Of a DNA stretch of 25,802 nt, positions 1 through 6,575 are shown one piece after another. Every line of letters begins with the position of its first letter. Positions within the stretch are counted from its first letter, which is position 1. The position numbers and the translations under genes were made by a program. Where the stretch lies: the NCBI GenBank assembly GCA_002354005.1, contig DEKS01000010.1:1-25802 (forward strand), in the 5' to 3' direction. The notes under the pieces are model-generated. The model had not been told where the DNA came from. It was given only the letters and a program-made list of their open reading frames with translations, and searched no databases. This DNA is from Bacteroidales bacterium UBA2716 (GTDB lineage Bacteria; Bacteroidota; Bacteroidia; Bacteroidales; UBA932).

Positions 1-1
1 G

Positions 2-469
2 AAGTTCTTTCGCCTCACCGTAGTGGAGCACGTCCCCGCCCCGCTCTCCAGCTTTGTTTTCCGCAGCGCCAAGCTCCGCGAAATGTCCGTAGCCAAGCCG
101 GACGGCACCCTGGAAGTGATTCCCACCGTCATTGGCTGCGCCCCCATCCGCAATGTCTGGTGGGAAAAACTCCCCTGGAACGCGCCCCTGCAGCAGCAAG
201 GACCGGAAGCCGTGAAAGAATCGGTAAAAAAGAACCTGGACCTTTTCCGCTGGTGCGAGTCCTTCTTTGGGGACGATAATTTCCCGCTCTCCGTGGGCGA
301 CCAGCTGGACCTCTTTGCCCGGGAGCTTGCCCGCCTGTACCCGGACTACACCGAGGAGCAGCTGAGCGAAACCATGCTCAGTTTCCAGGTTGCGCAAGGC
401 ACCTTCCGCAGAATGCGCGCCTCCAGCGCCCTGAGCAGCGCCATCAAAGAGCGCGAAAGACAGCTTTAA
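2..469 (+). CDS. Hypothetical protein, 3' end only (5' truncated by window edge)
   Basis: The frame is open from base 2 and ends at TAA 467-469, giving about 155 codons. A GTG at 23 could be an internal start, but the frame is open upstream of it (KFFRLTV precedes), so I read this as the C-terminal part of a longer protein. The visible part is soluble, without signal peptide or membrane segment, acidic in its second half and rich in Trp/Phe near WWEKLPWN. I do not recognise the family. It converges on the minus-strand hydrolase and the two stop codons overlap by 4 nt (466-469), leaving no room for a terminator between them. Confidence 0.6.
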   Translation, partial: KFFRLTVVEHVPAPLSSFVFRSAKLREMSVAKPDGTLEVIPTVIGCAPIRNVWWEKLPWNAPLQQQGPEAVKESVKKNLDLFRWCESFFGDDNFPLSVGDQLDLFARELARLYPDYTEEQLSETMLSFQVAQGTFRRMRASSALSSAIKERERQL

Positions 470-1260
470 AGAGTAAGGAGCGGAGATGCCTCTCCGCGCC
501 TGAGCACCCGCAGGTGCACCGTTCCGGGCTCCACGCCCAGGGCCTCCAGGGCCTGCCTGGCACTGGCATAGGCCAGTTCCGGCGTGTTGTTGTTGCCGCT
601 CAAGTGGCACAGGAACAGGTTCCTGAGCTCCGGATGCATGAAGCGGGCGATGGCCTCGGCGCAGTCGGCATTGGACAAATGGCCGATACCGTGGGAAATG
701 CGTTTTTTCAGGTAGTCGGGATAGTTTCCGCCCAGCAGCATATCCAGGTCGTAATTGGATTCCACCACCACCGTGGTGGCCTGTGACGCCCAGCGCAGCG
801 CCTCCTCCGTAGCATGCCCCAAATCTGTCATGAGCACAAAGAGTTCCTCCCCACACCGGATGGCGAAGCCCACGCACTGGGTGGCGTCGTGCGGCACCTC
901 AAAGAACTGAACGTCAAAGTCTTCCGTCACGGGATTCCACACCTGCGGTTCCAGGTTGTTCCGGCAGGGCCCCGTCCAGTCGCGCGTAAAAGGATGCCGC
1001 AGCAGGGCCTCGTGGATGGTGGATGTGGTCCATACCGGCAGCGAAAGCCGCTTGCAGAACGAGCCCAGCGAACGGATATGGTCTCCGTGGTCGTGCGTCA
1101 CCAATATGGCCGACAACGCACTGAAGTCCAGGTGCAAATGCTCCAGCTCCTTTTTGATACGGCGGGGGCTTACGCCGGCGTCGATGAGCACGCCGGAATG
1201 CGGTCCCAGGAGCAGGTAGCAGTTGCCGCAGCTTCCGCTGGAAAAACTCACAAAGCGCAT
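466..1260 (-). CDS. MBL-fold metallo-hydrolase, YycJ/WalJ family
   Basis: A 264-residue protein of the metallo-beta-lactamase fold. The signature THDHGDH is at residues 55-61, with further predicted metal ligands in VPHDAT, LMTDLGH and the late LCHLSGN motif. The arrangement SSGSCGN at the N-terminus, VVESNYD and GHLSN in the second half is that of YycJ/WalJ-type hydrolases, probably cytoplasmic phosphodiesterases or nucleases; the substrate is not deducible here. Length is normal for the family. The start ATG (1260-1258) overlaps the TAA stop of the upstream TPR gene by one base (TAATG), so translation is probably coupled and the two genes form one minus-strand operon. Confidence 0.88.
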   Translation of the reverse strand: MRFVSFSSGSCGNCYLLLGPHSGVLIDAGVSPRRIKKELEHLHLDFSALSAILVTHDHGDHIRSLGSFCKRLSLPVWTTSTIHEALLRHPFTRDWTGPCRNNLEPQVWNPVTEDFDVQFFEVPHDATQCVGFAIRCGEELFVLMTDLGHATEEALRWASQATTVVVESNYDLDMLLGGNYPDYLKKRISHGIGHLSNADCAEAIARFMHPELRNLFLCHLSGNNNTPELAYASARQALEALGVEPGTVHLRVLRRGEASPLLTL

Positions 1261-3272
1261 TACGGCCGGTCCTCCTTTTCACAGTAGCGGGAAATCACCG
1301 TGTACGCCCCCTCCACGCCCAGTTCCCCGGCGCGGGACAGGTCAATACAACCTTTCTCCTTGTCTTTCAGGTAGATGAGCACCAGGCCCCGGTTAAAGTA
1401 CGCGCTGCCCAGCCACGGGTACAGCCGGATGGCTTTGTCGTAACTCTCGATGGCCTCCACGAAACGGGAACTCAGGCTGTAGAGGTTCCCCAGGTTGAAC
1501 TGGAGGAAGGGGAACTGCGGGAGCAGCGCCGCGGCGGCTTCCATATCGGACAGGGCCTCCGAATAGTCGTACTCCTTCATTACCTGCTCCCGCACCCGGG
1601 CCCGCGTATTACCTTTGTCGTCCATGGTGAGTGTTTGCACGTTGGATTCAAAGGAAGCGATAAAGGCAATCATCTCGGCCCGCAGCGCGCCGCGGTTCAT
1701 CAGGTAAAAGGCCTTGTAATAAGGCGCATACGGGTCCTCGGAGGGGGCCTCTACCGCATCCGTAAAGTGCAGTAGCGCCGTCGAATACTGCTTGAGACCC
1801 ACGTCTTGCAGGCCCTTGAAGAAGGGGTCGGAAACGCTCTCTCCCAGCAGGGCCGATGTCACCGGCAGCCCCGAAGGCTCCTGGCTGAGTTCCACCGGCA
1901 GCGGCGCTTTGGCGAGGAAGCCGTCCAGCAGTTTGTTCTCGTACCGGTGTGCCAGGGCATAGTGGGCATCGTCCTTCCGTTCCACCAGCACAAAGCGGTA
2001 GAGCGGTTTCAGGTTGATGTCCACGTCCCGGTAACGCAGCATCTCATCCTCGAAGCCGCCGCTGCGGGCAAAGTCGGCGTCGAAAGCCAGCAGACCGGAG
2101 TACTTCCGCGTGGTATCCGAAAAGTCTGCACCGCCGGAGGTAGCTTTCTCATAGTCGGCCACTTTGGCGCGCGCCGTGCGGTAGTCTTCCTTGGAGGCGC
2201 GGGTCATGCCCAGCTGGAGCTCCACATAGGCCCGGTTCATATAGGCCTTGGCAAAGTCCGGGTACAGTTCGATGGCTTTGTTGTAGTCTGCCAGGGCGTC
2301 GTCCCAGCGCGCCATCTCGATAAAGAAACCGGCGCGGTTGAAGTAGGCCAACACATTGCCCGGGTTGATGGCAATAACGCGGTCCATGTCATTGAGCGCG
2401 CCTTCGTAATCCCCTACCTGGGCGCTCAGGAGGCTGCGGTTATACAGGGTAAGGGCATTGCCGGGCTCATACTTGAGCACCGTGTTCAGGTCCTTCATGG
2501 CTGCGTTCAGGTCCCCTTTTTCACTACGAACGATAGCCCGTTGGAAGTAGGCCAGCGTAAGGGTGGAATCCAGCTCCACCGCCCGGTTCAGGTCGCTGAG
2601 GGCATCGTCGTACTGCCTGCGTGCCGCCATGAGGCCGCCGCGGCGGATGTAGCCTTCCGGCTCAAAACGGTCCAGGCGGATGGCATGGTTGTAGTCCTGC
2701 AGGGCCTTGGTGGTATCGCCCAGAAACAGATAGGACGCGCCCCGGTTCAGGTAGGACGACGGATCCTTGGGCTCCTTGCGGATGTACTTGTCGAAGTCCT
2801 GGACGGCGCGCTCGAACTGGCGGCTCAAAAAATAGGTGACCCCCCGCGTGAAATACAGGCCCGAGGACCCCGGACGCAGTTCGATGGCCCGCTCCAGGTC
2901 TTTGAGCGCCTGGTCATAGTCTCCGGTGCGGCTTTCCGTAATGGCACGGTAATGGAAGCCGGAAGTAAAGACGGGATTCAGGCGCACGGCGGTGGAAAAG
3001 TCCGCCTTGGCGCCCCGGATATCGCCCAGATTGTACTTGGCGATGCCCCGGTAAAAGAAGGTCCAGTAGTCCGTGCTGTCCAGCTGTGCCAGAATGTTGA
3101 AATTGGAGACGGCCTCATTCAGGCGGCCGTCCTGCAGGGCCGTGCGGCCCCGGAAAGAAAAAACGTCCTTGTCCCACTGGCCCCATGCTTGCATACTTAC
3201 GCAGAGAGTCAGGCAGAGTAGGAGAATATGCCGGATGCTGTTTTTCACCAAAAATATTTTCAATTCCGCCAC
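1260..3272 (-). CDS. Exported tetratricopeptide repeat protein
   Basis: A 670-residue protein with an N-terminal hydrophobic segment (about residues 12-31, ending SMQAWGQ) that looks like a signal peptide. About ten consecutive 34-residue TPR units follow (about 35-370) with the usual W/Y-G-Y-A-P spacing, e.g. AYFNRAGFFIEMARWDDALA. A non-repeat stretch (about 370-490) and a second group of repeats near the C-terminus (about 585-660) complete it. The role is presumably periplasmic protein-protein scaffolding; the partner is unknown. It is the first gene of the operon with the YycJ-like hydrolase. A GTG at codon 9 is an alternative start that would still leave a signal peptide. Confidence 0.85.
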   Translation of the reverse strand: MAELKIFLVKNSIRHILLLCLTLCVSMQAWGQWDKDVFSFRGRTALQDGRLNEAVSNFNILAQLDSTDYWTFFYRGIAKYNLGDIRGAKADFSTAVRLNPVFTSGFHYRAITESRTGDYDQALKDLERAIELRPGSSGLYFTRGVTYFLSRQFERAVQDFDKYIRKEPKDPSSYLNRGASYLFLGDTTKALQDYNHAIRLDRFEPEGYIRRGGLMAARRQYDDALSDLNRAVELDSTLTLAYFQRAIVRSEKGDLNAAMKDLNTVLKYEPGNALTLYNRSLLSAQVGDYEGALNDMDRVIAINPGNVLAYFNRAGFFIEMARWDDALADYNKAIELYPDFAKAYMNRAYVELQLGMTRASKEDYRTARAKVADYEKATSGGADFSDTTRKYSGLLAFDADFARSGGFEDEMLRYRDVDINLKPLYRFVLVERKDDAHYALAHRYENKLLDGFLAKAPLPVELSQEPSGLPVTSALLGESVSDPFFKGLQDVGLKQYSTALLHFTDAVEAPSEDPYAPYYKAFYLMNRGALRAEMIAFIASFESNVQTLTMDDKGNTRARVREQVMKEYDYSEALSDMEAAAALLPQFPFLQFNLGNLYSLSSRFVEAIESYDKAIRLYPWLGSAYFNRGLVLIYLKDKEKGCIDLSRAGELGVEGAYTVISRYCEKEDRP

Positions 3273-3294
3273 GAAATAGCTAATTTCGCGCCAA

Positions 3295-4284
3295 ATGACA
3301 AAGTTAGCAAAAATTTTGATGATATTGCTGCTGGGGGCCTATGTTCCTTCGGCCGCACAGGTTCGATATACCATCTCTCCCAAAAACGCGGAGGCCGTCC
3401 TCAAGACAGAAAACATCCGCCAAACCGTTGAATATCTTTCCAGTCCCTCCCTGGGCGGACGCGCCAGCGGAACGGACGGCGGGCGCAAAACCGCCGCCTG
3501 GCTGGAGGGCCAGTTCCGGGACCTGTACCTGCAGCCGTTTACCGGCGCGTGGATGCACGGATTCCAGCTGGCGGGCGGTTTCGGCCGCAATGTGCTGGGC
3601 TTCATTCCGGGCAGCGCCTCCCCCGCCCGCTACGTGCTGGTGATGGCCCATTACGACAACCTGGGCACCCTGGGCGGCACCTTCTACCCCGGAGCGGACA
3701 GCAACGCTTCCGGCGTAGCGGCCCTCCTGGAAGTGGCCCGCATGTTCCAGCACATGAAGAGCCGCAAGCGCACCTATGCCCGCGGCATCATCTTCGCGGC
3801 CCTGGACGGCAAGGAAAAGGACCTGGCCGGTTCCCGGGAACTGTGGCGCATGATAGACCAGGGAAAACTGGTGGACCCCGTAAGCGGAACGCCCATCGGC
3901 AAGGACCAGATTATGCTGGTGGTGAACCTGGACCAGCTGGGGGCCACCCTGGCGCCCCTCACCAAGGGCAATCCCAACTACCTGATGATGCTCTCGGATA
4001 GCGCCACCCTCTGGCGCTCCACGCTGGAAAACGCCAACCGGGACCAGCATATCGGCCTGGAAATCGGGTACACGTATTATGGCAGCGAAGATTTTACCCG
4101 TCTTTTCTATACCCGCATCTGCGACCAGCGCGTTTTCCTGGAGCACGAGATTCCAGCCGTCATGTTCACCTCCGGCATCACCCTCAACAACAACAAAGCC
4201 ACGGATACGCCGGACTCGCTGGACTATCCCGTCATGCGCAAACGGATTCAGCTAATTTTCTATTGGTTAGATAAGGTTTTATAG
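3295..4284 (+). CDS. M28-family peptidase-like exported protein, probably catalytically impaired
   Basis: A 329-residue protein with a signal peptide (residues 1-21, ending PSAAQ) and an M28 (Zn aminopeptidase) fold. The first ligand motif AHYDNLG (H119, D121) and VVNLDQLG (D213) are present. The other M28 active-site positions are changed: the bridging Asp of the usual GADDNASG motif is Ser136 (GADSNASG), the general-base Glu of the EE pair is Lys173 (DGKEKDLAGS, only E174 kept), and the last His of the H-x3-DTPD motif is Asn300 (NKATDTPDSLD). By comparison with Aeromonas aminopeptidase, both metal sites are damaged. I infer a non-hydrolytic or altered-function periplasmic protein. It is divergent from the TPR gene with only 22 nt between the starts. 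Confidence 0.82.
   Translation: MTKLAKILMILLLGAYVPSAAQVRYTISPKNAEAVLKTENIRQTVEYLSSPSLGGRASGTDGGRKTAAWLEGQFRDLYLQPFTGAWMHGFQLAGGFGRNVLGFIPGSASPARYVLVMAHYDNLGTLGGTFYPGADSNASGVAALLEVARMFQHMKSRKRTYARGIIFAALDGKEKDLAGSRELWRMIDQGKLVDPVSGTPIGKDQIMLVVNLDQLGATLAPLTKGNPNYLMMLSDSATLWRSTLENANRDQHIGLEIGYTYYGSEDFTRLFYTRICDQRVFLEHEIPAVMFTSGITLNNNKATDTPDSLDYPVMRKRIQLIFYWLDKVL
3299..3306 (-). promoter_or_regulatory. Bacteroidetes-type -7 box for the TPR/YycJ operon
   Basis: Reading the minus strand, TAACTTTG is a perfect match to TAnnTTTG and lies about 27 nt before the TPR start codon, so the 5' leader would be about 20 nt. It lies inside codons 2-4 of the divergent M28-like gene. No clear -33 TTTG is visible. 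Confidence 0.45.
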
Positions 4285-4296
4285 CGGGATTTTTTA

Positions 4297-4304
4297 TATC
4301 TTTG
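4297..4304 (+). promoter_or_regulatory. -7 box upstream of the ABC exporter operon
   Basis: TATCTTTG matches TAnnTTTG and ends 19 nt before the ATG at 4324, in the 39-nt AT-rich gap after the M28-like gene. It would give a short leader of about 13 nt. The -33 element is not convincing. Confidence 0.5.
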
Positions 4305-4323
4305 TAGGGTTAGGTTAGAAAGT

Positions 4324-6174
4324 ATGCGAGATTTCCTGAAAATGATGAGGCAATACGCCTCTCCCTATAAAGGTCATTTGGTTGGGTCAGTGGTGCTGAA
4401 CATGCTCAGCGCCATCTTCAATATCTTCTCCTTCGCGGTTGTAGTTCCTCTTCTGGATATCCTGTTCAAGGTAAACGAGTCTGTGTATCAGTTTGTTCCG
4501 TGGGACGCCCAGATGGACTTCAAGGAAAAGGCGGTGAACAACCTGTATTATTATGTGTCGGCCTTCGCCACCACCCATGGCGCGGCCAACGCCCTGTTCC
4601 TGCTGGCGGGCATCATGATTCTTTTCACGGCACTCAAAACCAGCTGCTATTTTGGTTCCAACGCCATCATGATTCCCATCTCTACGGGGATCGTCAAGGA
4701 AATCCGCTGCCGCATTTACAACAAGGTCCTGGGCCTTCCCATCGGCTTTTTTACGGAGGAGCGCAAAGGGGACATCATTGCCCGCATTACCGGGGATGTC
4801 TCGGAAGTGGAAAACTCCATTGTGGCCTCCCTGTCCATGCTCATCAAGGACCCCATTCTCATCCTCATCTATTTTGGCTTCCTTGCCTGGCTCAGCCCGG
4901 AAATGATGATTTTCACCATCATTTTTGCACCGGCCTTCGTGTGGATTATGGGCGTGATCGGCAAGCAGCTTAAGCGTTCTTCGCTGGAGGCACAGGCCCT
5001 GTGGAGCGACACCATGAGCCAGGTCGATGAAACCCTGGGCGGCCTGCGGGTTATCAAGGCGTTCAATGCAGAAGGCACCATGCGCCGCCGCTTCCAGGAC
5101 GTCACGGACCGTATGCGCCGGAAGGTAGCCCGCGTGAGCATCCGCCAGGCCACTGCCCACCCCGTGAGCGAATTCCTGGGCACCGTCATGATCATGATTG
5201 TGCTCTGCGTGGGCGGCATCATGATTATCGGCGGAAAAAGTCTCATCGGGAGCGGCAAGTTCATCGACGCCTCCACCTTCATTTATTTCCTCATTATCCT
5301 GTACTCGGTGATAGAGCCCATCAAGGAACTCTCCCGCGCCACCTACAGCGTGCGCAAGGGCCTGGCTTCCATGGAGCGCATCAACAAAATCCTGGAGGCG
5401 GAGAACCCCATTCAGGATCCCGCCAATCCGCTGGAAATGAAGGATTTCCGGAAGAGCATCCGCTTGGAGGACGTATCCTTCAGCTATGACGGCTCACGCC
5501 AAATCCTGGACCATGTGAGCCTGGAGATTCCACGCGGGAAAATGATTGCCATCGTGGGCGAATCCGGTGCCGGAAAATCTACCCTGGTGGACCTCATTCC
5601 CCGTTTCTGGGACGTTACCGGCGGCCGCATCACCCTTGACGGAAAAGACATCCGGGACCTGGCCGTAAAGGACCTCCGTGCCCTCATGGGTAATGTGAAC
5701 CAGGAGCCCATCCTCTTTAACGACACCATTTACAACAACATTGCCTTTGGCGTGGAAGGTGCCACGGAAGAACAGGTGGTTGCGGCGGCCAAAATCGCCA
5801 ATGCCCATGAGTTCATCATGGAGAAGGAAGGCGGCTACCAGTGCAATATCGGAGACCGCGGCAGCAAGCTCTCCGGCGGTCAGCGCCAGCGCCTGTCCAT
5901 CGCCCGCGCCATCCTCAAAAACCCGCCCATCCTCATTCTGGACGAGGCCACCGCATCCCTGGATACGGAGAGCGAGCGCCTGGTACAGGACGCCCTGGAC
6001 CGTCTGATGACCACCCGTACCACCATCGCCATCGCCCACCGGCTCTCCACCATCCGCCACGCAGACGAGATTGTCGTGATGCACGAGGGCCGCATTGTGG
6101 AACGGGGCCGGCATGAGGAACTCATCGCCCTAGGCGGTTATTACAAGAAACTTAACGACATGCAGGCCCTATGA
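4324..6174 (+). CDS. ABC exporter, fused permease and ATPase (MsbA-like)
   Basis: A 616-residue half-transporter. The N-terminal half (about 1-330) holds six predicted membrane segments with the ABC_membrane coupling region (FFTEERKGDIIARITGD). The C-terminal nucleotide-binding domain has Walker A GESGAGKST (from residue 412), signature LSGGQ (516-520), Walker B with D540-E541 (ILILDEATASLD) and the H-loop IAHRLSTIRHA. The family exports lipids or lipophilic compounds as homodimers; the substrate is not deducible, and lipid A flipping is only one possibility. The ATGA overlap with the next gene (6171-6174) places it at the head of a three-gene operon. Confidence 0.92.
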   Translation: MRDFLKMMRQYASPYKGHLVGSVVLNMLSAIFNIFSFAVVVPLLDILFKVNESVYQFVPWDAQMDFKEKAVNNLYYYVSAFATTHGAANALFLLAGIMILFTALKTSCYFGSNAIMIPISTGIVKEIRCRIYNKVLGLPIGFFTEERKGDIIARITGDVSEVENSIVASLSMLIKDPILILIYFGFLAWLSPEMMIFTIIFAPAFVWIMGVIGKQLKRSSLEAQALWSDTMSQVDETLGGLRVIKAFNAEGTMRRRFQDVTDRMRRKVARVSIRQATAHPVSEFLGTVMIMIVLCVGGIMIIGGKSLIGSGKFIDASTFIYFLIILYSVIEPIKELSRATYSVRKGLASMERINKILEAENPIQDPANPLEMKDFRKSIRLEDVSFSYDGSRQILDHVSLEIPRGKMIAIVGESGAGKSTLVDLIPRFWDVTGGRITLDGKDIRDLAVKDLRALMGNVNQEPILFNDTIYNNIAFGVEGATEEQVVAAAKIANAHEFIMEKEGGYQCNIGDRGSKLSGGQRQRLSIARAILKNPPILILDEATASLDTESERLVQDALDRLMTTRTTIAIAHRLSTIRHADEIVVMHEGRIVERGRHEELIALGGYYKKLNDMQAL

Positions 6175-6575
6175 CCCGCTCGCAAAAGATTGCCCTTCAG
6201 GTTATTTTCTTTCTCTATGTAGCGGCGGTGCTGTTCCTGTGTTTTGCACACTTTGAGCAGACGCCCGCTATCGAATGGTCGCTGTGGGGTATTCCCAGCG
6301 ACAAAGTGGTGCATTTCTGCATGTTCTTCCCCTTCCCCATCCTGGCTTTCCTGGCGTTTGACCGCTATACGGACAGTGTCCGCAGCACCCTGCTGTTTTC
6401 CGGCATCACGCTGCTGGTGGGCTTCCTGCTGGCCTGGGGGACGGAATGGGGGCAGGCGCACCTGACGGACTACCGCAGCGGAGACCCGCTGGATCTCCTG
6501 GCGGACGGAACAGCCCTGGTGCTCAGTACCCTCCTGGTCATCTTCCTGGACATCCGGAAACAGAAAAAACGCTAA
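6171..6575 (+). CDS. VanZ-like membrane protein
   Basis: A 134-residue integral membrane protein with about four hydrophobic segments. It carries VanZ-family hallmarks: DKVVHF after the first membrane segment, GTEWGQ, and DYRSGDPLDLLADGTA near the last segment, matching the conserved D-K-x-x-H-F, T-E-x-x-Q and R-x-x-D-x-x-D-x-x-x-(N/D)-x-x-G pattern. The biochemical role of small VanZ-like proteins is unknown; VanZ itself gives low-level teicoplanin resistance. The start overlaps the exporter stop (ATGA) and the stop overlaps the next start (TAATG), so translational coupling on both sides is likely. Confidence 0.85.
   Translation: MTRSQKIALQVIFFLYVAAVLFLCFAHFEQTPAIEWSLWGIPSDKVVHFCMFFPFPILAFLAFDRYTDSVRSTLLFSGITLLVGFLLAWGTEWGQAHLTDYRSGDPLDLLADGTALVLSTLLVIFLDIRKQKKR

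Noticed and set aside
1806..3221. Long plus-strand reading frame (471 codons) opposite the TPR gene
   Set aside because: It is the antisense of a clearly real TPR protein, has no recognisable domain, and long antisense frames are expected in this GC-rich DNA.
6446..6574. N-terminal extension of the amidase/golvesin frame into the VanZ-like gene
   Set aside because: The extension is a shadow of the VanZ-like coding region, and the ATG at 6575 gives a proper signal peptide.
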